Assembly (NCBI GenBank): GCA_002441345.1
Contig: DJVU01000067.1
Coordinates: 5,638 to 69,637, forward strand
Source: Bacteroidales bacterium UBA6248
GTDB taxonomy: Bacteria > Bacteroidota > Bacteroidia > Bacteroidales > Lentimicrobiaceae
DNA: 64,000 nt
Direction of reading: 5' to 3'
The translations under genes and the position numbers were made by a program. Of the stretch, positions 24,411-33,571 are shown piece by piece (the stretch's first letter is position 1; the number at the start of each line of letters is the position of its first letter). A model generated the notes under the pieces. That model was not told where the DNA came from and ran no database searches. It saw nothing but the letters and a program-made list of their open reading frames with translations.

Positions 24411-26843
24411 CTACCGGAACCATACAAGGGTAAGCCCGTGACCGCCCCGCTCAAGGCTTTCATCTTCAAAGCGGTCAACCTCGGGTATGTCGCGGAGCAT
24501 CGAATGCAGGATGTTGCGCAGCACACCGTCGCCTTTTCCGTGAAGGATACGCACTTCATGCACGCGCAGCAGTATGGCCTGATCGATGTAGCGTGCAATC
24601 ATTTCCTGTGCTTCGGCAGCCTTTTTTCCGCGTATGTCAATCGACATCTTAAAATCGGCCATTTTGTCATTGAGCTGATGAATAACTCCGGCCGAAGGTT
24701 TGCTAAAGCGCTGTGCAGCTTCCCATTCCCTGATTTCGGAATTGGTAGCCAGTACCAGCTTGTCGGCAGTGATTCGCAGTTTTATAGCACCCGACAGCAC
24801 AGTAACGTGCTTCCCTCTTATCTCTTCTACTTTTCCAATGCTGTCGTGCCCTTCCATTTTTACCAGACTGCCCGGGCGTATGGGACCTTCAGGCCGTTTT
24901 ACCGGTTCTTTTTCAGCTTTTAAGGATGGAGGGGGAGGAGCGGCAGGCTCAAAATCTTCTTTCAGTATTGTACCTGCGGTTTCAGCCAGCTTTTCACGAA
25001 CTTCCCGGGTTGCCTTTTTATCTGCTTTCTGCTCCCTGATTTCCTTTATGGTATTTTCAATTAATTTGTTCGACTTGTCGATAATGGCCCTGGCCTGAAG
25101 CCGGGCATCCCGGAGCAGATCCTGCCGCTTTGTTTCCAGCTGATTCAGCAGGGTTTCGTAACGTCCGACAAGCGAAGCCAGCGTTTCATCGGCAACTTTC
25201 AGCTCGGCTTTCTTTTGCTCTATGTTTCGTTTATCTACTTCCAGTTGTGCCAGCTGTTGCTCAAAATCGAGCTGTGTGCGGCTGATTTTGGTTGTGGCAT
25301 TCTCCAGCACCTTCCCCGGGAATCCTATCTTTCGCGCAATTTCAAATGCAAATGAGCTTCCCGGTTTTCCCGGATTCAGTTTGAACAGAGGCTGCATGGC
25401 CTGGGTATCGTACAACATAGCAGCATTGATAATCCCAGGAAGGCGGTCGGCCATCAGCTTCAGGTTGGTATAGTGAGTGGTGATTATTCCAAAACAACCC
25501 GATTCGTTCAGGGCTTCCAGACTTGCCTCAGCCATTGCTCCGCCCAGCTGGGGCTCGGTTCCCGCTCCGAATTCGTCGATAAAAATCAGCGACGAGGAAT
25601 TTGCATTTCCTATAAAATTACGAATATGGATCAGATGCGAACTGTACGTACTTAAATCGTTCTCCAGCGATTGCTCATCTCCGATTTCAAGGAATATCCG
25701 GCTGAATACCCCGGCAACCGAGTCTTCGCTTACTGGTATCAGTAATCCGCATTGCAACATATACTGAAGCAGTGCTGCGGTTTTAAGGCATACCGATTTT
25801 CCTCCTGCATTCGGACCGCTGATTACCATAATGCGCTGATCCTGCGTCAGCCGGATGTCCTGAGGTACAATTTTCCGGCCCTGTTGTTTCAGCGCAAGGT
25901 TAAGCAGAGGGTGAACGGCATTTTTCCAGTCCATCACCGGTCCGGCATTGATTACCGGCTTTACGGCTCCCATGTTTACAGCCAGCATTGCCCCTGCACG
26001 TATAAAATCAACTTTTCCAAGGAAAGAGTAATATTCTGCAAGCTCTGTGGTAAACGGACGGATAAAATCGCCGAAATCAATCAGAATCCGGGTGATTTCC
26101 TGTTTTTCTTCAACCCTAAGGTTCTGAATTTCATTATTAATCTCAAAAACTTCCGCAGGCTCCACAAATACGGTATGTCCGGTAGCCGAGGTGTCGTGCA
26201 CGTAACCCTGGAGTTTCCGCTTGTTCGACGCCGGAAGTGGAATCACCAGTCTGCCGTTACGTATGGTTAGCTCAGCATCGTCCTGGGCTATTCCTTCTTT
26301 TCTGGCCGATGACAGAATCTGATTGATCCGCCGGTCGACACCCGAAATCCGGCTGCTGATTTCGCGACGGATGGAGTACAGCTGTTCACTGGCCTTATCC
26401 CTGATTTCCGATTTGTCGTCAACAATCTGTTCAATTCTTTTTACGATTGCAGGGTCAGGAACGTCTTCGGGAGCAATGGCTCTGAGGTTGGGAAACTGTG
26501 TTTCGTCAAGCCGTTTCAGGTAGCGAACAATTTCGGTGATGGTGATAAGCGAAAGCCGGAGCTCCGAGAGGTATTCAGGATCGGCGTATGTTCCTGGCAG
26601 CCGCAGATGCAGCAGCGTTTCTGTCAGATCGAAATAGTCCTGCGAGGGGAAGTTTCCTTCGAACTTCAGGATGTACTGCATTTCCGCCAGTTCTCCCGTG
26701 CGTTTGGCAATATCTTCGTGAACATCCGAAAATTTCATCTCTGTGGCAAGCTGCGCACCCCGGTTGCTCAGGCAAAGGTTTTGCATCATCTGCCGGATCT
26801 GGGTGAATCCGGTTTTTGCCTCGAAAGTATCAGGATAGATCAC
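24411..26843 (-). CDS. mutS2: MutS2 family ATPase with Smr domain
   Basis: An 810-residue MutS-like protein lacking the mismatch-recognition domain. It has a coiled-coil lever region, the ATPase with GPNAGGKS (Walker A, about 343-350) and FIDEFGAGTEP (Walker B), a second long coiled coil (about 520-620) and a C-terminal Smr nuclease domain (about 730-810, with DIRGKKAAEA and RILHGKGDGVLR). Family members suppress recombination or, in Bacillus, split collided ribosomes. The first codon is GTG; the family starts at this MIYP motif. Confidence 0.93.
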   Translation of the reverse strand: MIYPDTFEAKTGFTQIRQMMQNLCLSNRGAQLATEMKFSDVHEDIAKRTGELAEMQYILKFEGNFPSQDYFDLTETLLHLRLPGTYADPEYLSELRLSLITITEIVRYLKRLDETQFPNLRAIAPEDVPDPAIVKRIEQIVDDKSEIRDKASEQLYSIRREISSRISGVDRRINQILSSARKEGIAQDDAELTIRNGRLVIPLPASNKRKLQGYVHDTSATGHTVFVEPAEVFEINNEIQNLRVEEKQEITRILIDFGDFIRPFTTELAEYYSFLGKVDFIRAGAMLAVNMGAVKPVINAGPVMDWKNAVHPLLNLALKQQGRKIVPQDIRLTQDQRIMVISGPNAGGKSVCLKTAALLQYMLQCGLLIPVSEDSVAGVFSRIFLEIGDEQSLENDLSTYSSHLIHIRNFIGNANSSSLIFIDEFGAGTEPQLGGAMAEASLEALNESGCFGIITTHYTNLKLMADRLPGIINAAMLYDTQAMQPLFKLNPGKPGSSFAFEIARKIGFPGKVLENATTKISRTQLDFEQQLAQLEVDKRNIEQKKAELKVADETLASLVGRYETLLNQLETKRQDLLRDARLQARAIIDKSNKLIENTIKEIREQKADKKATREVREKLAETAGTILKEDFEPAAPPPPSLKAEKEPVKRPEGPIRPGSLVKMEGHDSIGKVEEIRGKHVTVLSGAIKLRITADKLVLATNSEIREWEAAQRFSKPSAGVIHQLNDKMADFKMSIDIRGKKAAEAQEMIARYIDQAILLRVHEVRILHGKGDGVLRNILHSMLRDIPEVDRFEDESLERGGHGLTLVWFR

Positions 26844-26857
26844 GGGAAATTTTTTCG

Positions 26858-26865
26858 CAAAAGTA
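26858..26865 (-). promoter_or_regulatory. -7 box upstream of mutS2
   Basis: TACTTTTG on the minus strand, exact to TAnnTTTG, 14 bp before the GTG start. No TTTG at the -33 spacing. If real, the leader is only about 10 nt. Confidence 0.45.
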
Positions 26866-26869
26866 GGTA

Positions 26870-29800
26870 TTATTTGGTTGAGACGTCGCTCCCGCCCCTG
26901 CCCGTACTGCTTTTACCCTTCCCCGAAACGGCTGTAAGGATCAGAAGGATCAGTGCCGATACACCTGCGGTGCCGAACAGGAAATCGAGCCAGCGCGGGC
27001 GGACAAAGGTTACTGGACTGTAGTCGCCGATTGTAACGTACGCTGCCCAGTAGTAGGGGTGCGACCGCAACATATCGCCTTCGGCCAGCATATCGAGCTT
27101 TGCCTGCCGCAATGCTTCATCGCGGTGCATTCCCTTACGGATGTATTTATAGAAATTGTTGACTATGCGGGCACTGGCCTGATCATCCACCGACCACATG
27201 GTCATAACGATTCCCGGTACACCGGCATATAAAAATCCTCTGGCCAGATTCATAATGCCCTCGCCCTTCAGCAAGCGACCTGTTCCGGTGTTGCACGCAC
27301 TTAATACGGCCAGACTTGCATTCAGCTCCATGCCGAAAAGCTCGTATGTATTCAGCATACCGTCTTCAACCGAGTCCCCGTCCTGATAAAATACCAGTTT
27401 CGAGAGCATCGGCTCTTCATTGTTTATCAGTGTATGCATGGCAAAATGAAGGATATTGTATTTCGATGCCCGTTTCTTAAAAGCCTGCTCCGTTGCCTGA
27501 ACGCCGTAAAATTTATCGGCTCCCGGCCCCCGGCTGATCTTCCGGATCTCTTCTTCCACTCCCGGAATGGGCAGCAGATAAACCGGATTGCCGGTTTCAT
27601 CGATAAATGCATCGTTTTCCAGGTCGGTCAGATTGTCGTATGCAGGAGCCATCGCAAGCAGGTTTCTTTCTGCCCGCCCGTGGTTGCGGATAAGATCTGA
27701 AAACTGCAGCGTTGCCGATGCACTGTAGCTGATTACATGGTCGCGGATAAGGAACGGCAGATTCCTGAAATCCATACGCGTCGTATCGGGCGGTGCATCC
27801 AGCAGCATATCAAATGAGATATACCCGATTTCCGCATCGGGAACTATGATCAGTTTCTTGTCGCCCACCAGATTCTTTACAGGCTCTATAAGTACGGTGT
27901 ATAATGACCGGGCCGCTTTAACATAGGAGAGATAATCTTTCATTTCCGGACTCATCATACCGCCCGATGTTGTGGCTGCAGTAATGGCACGGATGCTGGC
28001 GGTAAAATCCGGAGGAATCCTGCGGGTAAGAACGTCAAATTTCTCGCGGTTAATTACAAAAATATACAGCAGGCTGTCGGTAAGTGTATATTCAACCAAA
28101 GCACGGCCGGGTTCCAGACTTTCCCTGATCCTTGTAATATCGGGTGAAGGACTGGTGTACTTCAACGCGTAATAATCGGGATATTCCGTTTCAAGTACCT
28201 TAATCAGGCTGTCGTATCGTGCTTCCAGGTCAAAAACACGTGATTCCCAGAATTTTATTTTATCTTCATCGGTATCAGACTTCTGACGTTCCTCGTACAT
28301 CAGCCGGTTAAACGATCCGAGGTCAAGCCGGAGGTTACGCTCCAAAGCCCGGATGGCAGGAGGAATTTTGCCAAACTGGCGGGCTTCAACATCCTGAATT
28401 GATGCCAGCAGAACCGTCGATTTGCCTTTGTCGGCATAATTGAAGGCCAGTTCCAGATATTTGTGATCTCCGCTCAGCCGGTACAGGCTGGTGGCAATGC
28501 GAACTGTGTTGAGGTAGGTGTTGCGTTCATCCGCCGACAGCAGCAGCTTGCTTTCTTCGTTTTGGTAGCTCAGCCTGAGTTTGTCGACTACTTTCACCGA
28601 AAGTGTGTATGCATCCAGGCAGCTTTCCAGCACCTGCCGGTCGTTTTTCGATTCCCAGAGGGTATATAGTGCGTCGGCTTTCCCGTTGAGGGCATTCACA
28701 AGGTAGCGGTCGGGGGTAAGATCCGCAGGCTGCGGATTTTTAAGGGGTGCCGCAGAGGCAAAACCGGGGATTAATGCGGAGATGGCATCCTGATAATGCG
28801 TGAGTGCCGCTTCAGCATTGCCCGTTATCAGATAATAGTTTCCCAGATGGGTAAGGTTATTCGAAACTTCACGACTGTGCGGGCCAAAGTTCGACTGCGA
28901 GATCGAAAGTGCCCGCCTGAACATGGAAAATCCCAGGTCGTCGCGTCCCTCGCTCAGCTGGAAATAACCGTAACGGGTATACAAAAGCGCGGTTTCGGGA
29001 TGATCCGCATCGAGCAGTTCCAATGCAAGCTGAATGGCTTTGTTGTAATACGCAGCAGCCGTATCGGGCTCATTCATCGAATTATAAAGGCTTGCTAGAT
29101 TGCTGTATGTCTTGATGGCCGACGGATTCACCGGGTTTTCGGGGATGCTGGCTCTGTAGAAACGCAGGGCATTGGCAAAATCGCCCTTTTTCTCGTAGAT
29201 GTAACCAATATTCATATTGGCCGAAAGGATCATGGGATGTCCCGGTTCAAATTTTACAGAAGCCAGCGCCAGTACTTTACTGAAAAATATCAGTGCTTTT
29301 TCGTAATCGGCCATATGTACGTAAATCTGTCCCTTGTTGAGGTATACACCAGCCAGGTCAGGATGGTCGGGGCCTCCCCGTTTAAGCAGAATTTCTTCGG
29401 CCTGATTGTAATACGAGAGTGCTTCGTTGTCCTTGTATGCCAGGATCATAAAACGGCCCATGTTAAGATAGGGCATGGCAAGGGCTGGATCGCCCGGATT
29501 CAGAATTTTCCCGTAAATATCCAGCATCTGCGAAAAGGCTTCTTCCGCTTTTTCGTAATCTCCGGTCTGTGCCCTTATAATCCCGATGTTCTGAATAAAC
29601 ATTGCCAAATCCGCGTCCTGGGGGTTTTTGCGCTGAAGGGCAAGCTCATAGGCACGGGTATAATTAGCCAGTGCTTCGCTATAGTCGCCCCTGAAAAACG
29701 ATAAATTGCCCAATCCGTTGTAAGTCATGGCCAGCAGGGTGTCGTTCGCTCCGTTGGCAGCAGTACGCACTGCTATACTTTCCTGTAAAAGTTGTACTGC

Positions 29801-30244
29801 CTGTTCAAACTGCCCCTTATCCATGTACAATACGCCCTGTTTATGACGGATATCAGCCAGCAGATTCATATCGTCTTCAAGCTTTTCTGCCTGAATACCA
29901 GCTGCCTGCTCAATTTTAAGGAGAGCAGAGTCGATGCTGCCGCCTGAACGGTGGATGTCAGCAATTTTGATCAGAATGCCTGCCTGTTGCTTCCATTGCT
30001 GCCTTCCCGCTGCGGCTTTCAGCGCATAACCGTAATAACGGAGCGCACTGTCGGGCTCGGCACGCGAAAGAAATGCGGAGGCAAGTGCAGAAAAATCCTG
30101 TGAACTGCGTGTGGTGGATACAGCACTTCCCCTGTGACCTGCCTCTTTTTTATTTTTTCCGTTGCAGGAAACAAACATCCCGGCGCAAAGCAGGCATGCC
30201 ATTGCGGTATAAAATACCGGACGATACCAGAAACGGTTATGCAT
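26870..30244 (-). CDS. TPR-CHAT protein, predicted lipoprotein caspase-like protease
   Basis: A 1124-residue protein. The N-terminus is a signal peptide ending in an FVSC lipobox-like site (Cys27). Residues about 50-480 hold many tetratricopeptide repeats (NLGNLSFFRGDYSEALANY and similar units), followed by a helical region (about 550-720). The C-terminal CHAT domain (about 780-1075) is a caspase-like cysteine protease with the catalytic His in HFAMHT (about 936) and Cys in LSACNTG (about 983). A hydrophobic helix lies at about 1091-1110. TPRs usually sense a partner that triggers the protease. It is followed by an ECF sigma/TPR pair and a T9SS cargo; substrate and trigger are unknown. Confidence 0.88.
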   Translation of the reverse strand: MHNRFWYRPVFYTAMACLLCAGMFVSCNGKNKKEAGHRGSAVSTTRSSQDFSALASAFLSRAEPDSALRYYGYALKAAAGRQQWKQQAGILIKIADIHRSGGSIDSALLKIEQAAGIQAEKLEDDMNLLADIRHKQGVLYMDKGQFEQAVQLLQESIAVRTAANGANDTLLAMTYNGLGNLSFFRGDYSEALANYTRAYELALQRKNPQDADLAMFIQNIGIIRAQTGDYEKAEEAFSQMLDIYGKILNPGDPALAMPYLNMGRFMILAYKDNEALSYYNQAEEILLKRGGPDHPDLAGVYLNKGQIYVHMADYEKALIFFSKVLALASVKFEPGHPMILSANMNIGYIYEKKGDFANALRFYRASIPENPVNPSAIKTYSNLASLYNSMNEPDTAAAYYNKAIQLALELLDADHPETALLYTRYGYFQLSEGRDDLGFSMFRRALSISQSNFGPHSREVSNNLTHLGNYYLITGNAEAALTHYQDAISALIPGFASAAPLKNPQPADLTPDRYLVNALNGKADALYTLWESKNDRQVLESCLDAYTLSVKVVDKLRLSYQNEESKLLLSADERNTYLNTVRIATSLYRLSGDHKYLELAFNYADKGKSTVLLASIQDVEARQFGKIPPAIRALERNLRLDLGSFNRLMYEERQKSDTDEDKIKFWESRVFDLEARYDSLIKVLETEYPDYYALKYTSPSPDITRIRESLEPGRALVEYTLTDSLLYIFVINREKFDVLTRRIPPDFTASIRAITAATTSGGMMSPEMKDYLSYVKAARSLYTVLIEPVKNLVGDKKLIIVPDAEIGYISFDMLLDAPPDTTRMDFRNLPFLIRDHVISYSASATLQFSDLIRNHGRAERNLLAMAPAYDNLTDLENDAFIDETGNPVYLLPIPGVEEEIRKISRGPGADKFYGVQATEQAFKKRASKYNILHFAMHTLINNEEPMLSKLVFYQDGDSVEDGMLNTYELFGMELNASLAVLSACNTGTGRLLKGEGIMNLARGFLYAGVPGIVMTMWSVDDQASARIVNNFYKYIRKGMHRDEALRQAKLDMLAEGDMLRSHPYYWAAYVTIGDYSPVTFVRPRWLDFLFGTAGVSALILLILTAVSGKGKSSTGRGGSDVSTK

Positions 30245-30282
30245 CGATGGCTGATCCGGAAATTTTTAAGGACCGGATGGGA

Positions 30283-30290
30283 CAAAAATA
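30283..30290 (-). promoter_or_regulatory. -7 box upstream of the TPR-CHAT gene
   Basis: TATTTTTG on the minus strand, exact to consensus, 38 bp before the start codon. A CAAA complement of the -33 box lies too far away (29 bp), so the upstream part may be regulated differently. Confidence 0.45.
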
Positions 30291-30419
30291 GTAAAATTTA
30301 TATACTAAAAGTAATCCTGCAAAGACATAAATTATGGTTTGACGGCATTAATATACAGCCACACCATTTCCCGCAAGCCGCTTAATGCTTCAGGTGATGT
30401 AAGCCCTGATCCGGGAAAT

Positions 30420-30450
30420 AAAAAAAACGGAGAGCCGGCGGCTCTCCGTT
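30420..30450 (-). terminator. Terminator of the T9SS cargo gene
   Basis: A perfect 11 bp stem (AACGGAGAGCC/GGCTCTCCGTT) with a 3-nt loop, followed on the minus strand by eight T residues, 20 bp after the stop codon. It separates this gene from the TPR-CHAT gene, which must therefore have its own promoter. Confidence 0.93.
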
Positions 30451-30469
30451 TCAGTAAAAATCTGTCAGT

Positions 30470-31705
30470 TTATTGCGCTATAATCATGCGTCTGCTTTCA
30501 TTCACACGGTCGGATCCTTCCACACTAAGGGTGTAGAAATAAACACCCTTTTCCATTCCGCGGGTATCGAAGCGTACATACTGAGCTCCGGCCGGCATTG
30601 TTTCGTTTACAAGAACGTTTACGAGCTGTCCGGTAATGCTGTAGATGCTGATGTTAACATGTCCGGTTGAAGGAACAATATAATCGATGGTTGTAATTCC
30701 GTTTGCAGGATTGGGATAGCTGGCTCCGAGATACTGAGCGGATCCCGAAAGCAGCGGCAGGCTGAATCGTGTTTCTATTTCGTTACCTTCTCCGTCGCTG
30801 AAATGGCTTTCCGGGTCAATAGTGAAGCGGATGTCGCTGCCATCGTACTGAGAAGTGGTTGTTCCGTTGATAACTACTACCGGCATACCGGTGCTGACCA
30901 TCTTCTCGTAAGAGCTTTCGCTGATCCAGCTGATACGGATTTCGCCGTTGCGAATGTTGTATTTTATTTCACCCAGCGGACTCGTAATGTCGCTGATGTT
31001 CACTTTTCCTGCGGGATATTTAATGACGAGTCCCATGGCTGCTGCTGCAGCGATGTCGTTTGCGCTCACTTCAATGCTGAAGTTGCTGCTTACGGCTTTT
31101 TTGGTGTAGTTTACAAGAAGCTCTTTTGCATTGCGGGTGGTGGGGACAAACGTTCCGTTTACGTCTCCTGCGCTGGAACCGCCCATAGTAGGTACGTTGG
31201 TACGGGCTTTGAATCCGCCTTCGCCTACTTCAATACCTTCTATTACCTGAAATACCCAGGGTTCTGTATTAATGAATGGAGTGCCATTCATAAACCAGGC
31301 AACGATGGCATCGTAATCTTCCCATCCGATTGAGCCAATAGGTTCTGCTACATCGGCTGCCAGTTGTTCAATCTCATTCAGCGTCTGATTGCCGATTATG
31401 TGGTGGCGGACTTTCTGAGCATCGGCCATGTTGATGCCGCCGGGCATTGCATTAATTGATGCTTCAATATAATATATGCCAGCCTCTACTCCGGTAAACT
31501 CATAACTTCCGTTAAAATCGGTTTCGGTTTCTCCCATAAGGATGTCTTGGGAGTTAAACAACTCAACCGTCACGGCTGCAATGGGTTTGTTGTTGCGAAG
31601 GTGATACAGAATGGTGCCTGCAACCTCATTCTGTGCGTGCGTCTGACCTGCCAGTAAGAGCAGGATGGTAAAGGCAAGTAGCACTTTTGTAATCTGCTTT
31701 TTCAT
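30470..31705 (-). CDS. Secreted protein with dockerin-like motifs and T9SS type A sorting domain
   Basis: A 411-residue exported protein: signal peptide (about 1-24, ending in QTHAQ), a carboxypeptidase-regulatory-like beta domain (about 27-85), two dockerin-like helix motifs (GGINMADAQKVRHHIIGN and GSIGWEDYDAIVAWFMNG, about 89-140), a GDVNGTFVP segment, a beta-rich domain of cohesin-like character (about 190-310), and a C-terminal T9SS sorting domain (about 325-411, with YPNPANG and GVYFYTL). It should cross the outer membrane through the type IX system and be attached at the surface. Binding partners and function are unknown. Confidence 0.82.
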   Translation of the reverse strand: MKKQITKVLLAFTILLLLAGQTHAQNEVAGTILYHLRNNKPIAAVTVELFNSQDILMGETETDFNGSYEFTGVEAGIYYIEASINAMPGGINMADAQKVRHHIIGNQTLNEIEQLAADVAEPIGSIGWEDYDAIVAWFMNGTPFINTEPWVFQVIEGIEVGEGGFKARTNVPTMGGSSAGDVNGTFVPTTRNAKELLVNYTKKAVSSNFSIEVSANDIAAAAAMGLVIKYPAGKVNISDITSPLGEIKYNIRNGEIRISWISESSYEKMVSTGMPVVVINGTTTSQYDGSDIRFTIDPESHFSDGEGNEIETRFSLPLLSGSAQYLGASYPNPANGITTIDYIVPSTGHVNISIYSITGQLVNVLVNETMPAGAQYVRFDTRGMEKGVYFYTLSVEGSDRVNESRRMIIAQ

Positions 31706-31856
31706 TTGATTGGGGGATTTTGGTTGTTATTGGGTCAGTTTGTGGTTATATTTTTAAATTTCCTGAGTTACTTTTGCCATTCTGCTGTCATTAATTAGTC
31801 CGCGAGCTTCCCGATGCGATCCTGGTATCTATTTACCGGTCATATCTTGAAACCGT

Positions 31857-31864
31857 CAAAAGTA
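31857..31864 (-). promoter_or_regulatory. -7 box upstream of the T9SS cargo gene
   Basis: TACTTTTG on the minus strand, exact to consensus, about 150 bp before the start codon. No exact -33 TTTG. The long leader leaves room for post-transcriptional control. Confidence 0.4.
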
Positions 31865-32202
31865 GTTAAATAAATATTTCCTGCAGTAAAAAAATCGAGT
31901 GTCTGAAATTTTTCAGGCCTGTAGATTGAAATGAAAAAGTTTTTTTCGTCAGCATGGAAGCAGATATTTAACTAACAATTAATCAGTAAAGTCGCTAAAG
32001 GTAACACGAAAAGTCCCAAAAAAAAGTGAAAGCAGAAAGAATAAATTTCTAAGTCACTGGGAATGAGTAAAATGGCAAAGTAAATTTTTTTTGTTTGTTA
32101 GCGGGATGAATTTTGTTTACTTTAATATGGTGAATAAAATTCATAAAAAAAACAGCTTGAAGACTATTACCTTTTTGTAAAAACCGGATAAAGAAACAGA
32201 AA
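31865..32202. other. AT-rich control region between the T9SS cargo and sigma genes
   Basis: Very AT-rich, with no open frame of note. On the plus strand TACTTTAA (32117) and TACC followed by TTTTTG (32168) are imperfect -7 candidates for the sigma gene. No exact housekeeping promoter is seen for it, which would allow expression from another sigma factor or from its own product. Confidence 0.35.
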
Positions 32203-32787
32203 ATGATCCACTACTCGGATGAAGCAATCCTGGAAGGCCTGCGCTTGAGGAGTGATTACATCATCAAGTACATTTATCAGGAATTATTTCCTACGATAAA
32301 GTACCTGGTGGTTAAGAACAGCGGGAATGATGAGGATGCCGAGGATGTGTTTCAGGACTCTCTGATTGTGGTTTTTAAGAAGATCAGGGATAATGAGCTT
32401 GAGTTGACCTGTTCTTTTCGTACGTATCTATACTCGGTAAGCCGCAATTTGTGGCTTCAGAAGCTGACCAGGAGCAAGCAGTTTGCCCGTGAGTTCAGTG
32501 ATATTGAGAGTTTTGTTGATCTTCCCGATAAGGTAATGGATCAGTTGAGCGATCAGGAGGAGATGGAAAAGTACAGGTTGTATCAGGAGCATTTCCTTAC
32601 CCTGGGCGACGATTGCCAGAAGGTACTGCTGCTGTTTATGAAAAAAATGTCCCTCAAAGATATAGCAACCGAGATGGGATATAAAACGGAAAAATATGCG
32701 AAAACCCGCAAATACCTCTGCAAAGAGGAACTAAAAAAGAGAATTATCAATGATCCGAAGTGTCACAAATTCCTGTCCGATGACTAA
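32203..32787 (+). CDS. ECF-type RNA polymerase sigma factor
   Basis: A 194-residue sigma-70 family protein with regions 2 and 4 only. Region 2 includes DAEDVFQDSLIVVFKKI and SFRTYLYSVSRNLW (about 45-85), region 4 includes the helix-turn-helix MSLKDIATEMGYKTEKYAKTRK (about 148-170). It would direct RNA polymerase to a private promoter set. Its stop overlaps the next gene by 8 bp, the usual arrangement of a sigma factor with its membrane regulator. Targets are unknown; the neighbouring CHAT and T9SS genes are candidates. Confidence 0.88.
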   Translation: MIHYSDEAILEGLRLRSDYIIKYIYQELFPTIKYLVVKNSGNDEDAEDVFQDSLIVVFKKIRDNELELTCSFRTYLYSVSRNLWLQKLTRSKQFAREFSDIESFVDLPDKVMDQLSDQEEMEKYRLYQEHFLTLGDDCQKVLLLFMKKMSLKDIATEMGYKTEKYAKTRKYLCKEELKKRIINDPKCHKFLSDD

Positions 32788-33538
32788 AAAACCGAAGTAT
32801 TCCCAGCTGATCGAGAGATTTATAGCGGGGGAGATGAATGAGGATGAACTCCGGTGGTTTGGCAAAGAACTGCAAACAAATGCAGAACTGTCGGCTGAAC
32901 TAAGGCTGGACAAGGACCTCGACAACATTCTTTTTGATGAGGATGTAGTTGAGTTCCGAAGAAAGCTGATCGGTGTATTTAATGAATCGAAACAGCAGGA
33001 GGCTCCCCGCATTGTCAGAATGCAACCACGCAGGTGGCAGCTCGCTGCCGCTGCAGCAATTGCAGTCCTGGTGATCGCCGGTGGTGCCATACTGTTGACT
33101 CAGCAGCGCTCCTACACGGCAGAGAAATTGTTCAGCATGTATTACGATTCCAATCGTACGATAGAGCTGACCCGTTCAGGCAACGCTAACATAGTGGAGG
33201 CTATTCTTAAGTTTCAGCAGAAAGATTACCAGGGAGCTTCCCTGCTTTTTGCCGAAATTCTCGATAAGGACAGCTCCAATATCGCAGTATGGTTCTATAA
33301 TGGAATCTCTTATATCGAAACAAACCGTATCGACGACGCTGTTAAAGCGTTCCGTTACATTGTTGAGAATAAGAACAACCTTTATGTCGAACATGCCGAA
33401 TGGTATCTCGGGCTGTGCTATCTAAAAAACGAGCAAATAGATTTTGCCGTTGAACAATTCCGAAAAATTGCGTCCGACCAAAACAACTACCACTGTAAAG
33501 AAGCTTCAAAAATACTTGAGAAACTTGGACGTAATTAG
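32780..33538 (+). CDS. Membrane TPR protein, probable anti-sigma partner
   Basis: A 252-residue bitopic protein: a cytoplasmic helical N-terminus (about 1-75, with IERFIAGEMNEDELRWF resembling anti-sigma N-termini), one membrane helix (87-107) and a periplasmic tetratricopeptide region (about 130-245, FYNGISYIETNRIDDAVKAFRYIV and YLGLCYLKNEQIDFAVEQF). The frame is open from 32750, but the Met at 32780 follows the usual overlap with the sigma gene. The layout suggests periplasmic sensing that controls the sigma factor; there is no zinc-finger motif. A terminator follows 33 bp downstream. Confidence 0.75.
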   Translation: MTKKPKYSQLIERFIAGEMNEDELRWFGKELQTNAELSAELRLDKDLDNILFDEDVVEFRRKLIGVFNESKQQEAPRIVRMQPRRWQLAAAAAIAVLVIAGGAILLTQQRSYTAEKLFSMYYDSNRTIELTRSGNANIVEAILKFQQKDYQGASLLFAEILDKDSSNIAVWFYNGISYIETNRIDDAVKAFRYIVENKNNLYVEHAEWYLGLCYLKNEQIDFAVEQFRKIASDQNNYHCKEASKILEKLGRN

Positions 33539-33571
33539 AAACTACCCAAACGAACGATCATTGATAATAAA

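Noticed and set aside
26870..30244. TPR-CHAT as part of a CRISPR type III-E (Craspase) system
   Set aside because: No gRAMP effector, CRISPR array or adaptation gene is present, and the protein is exported as a probable lipoprotein.
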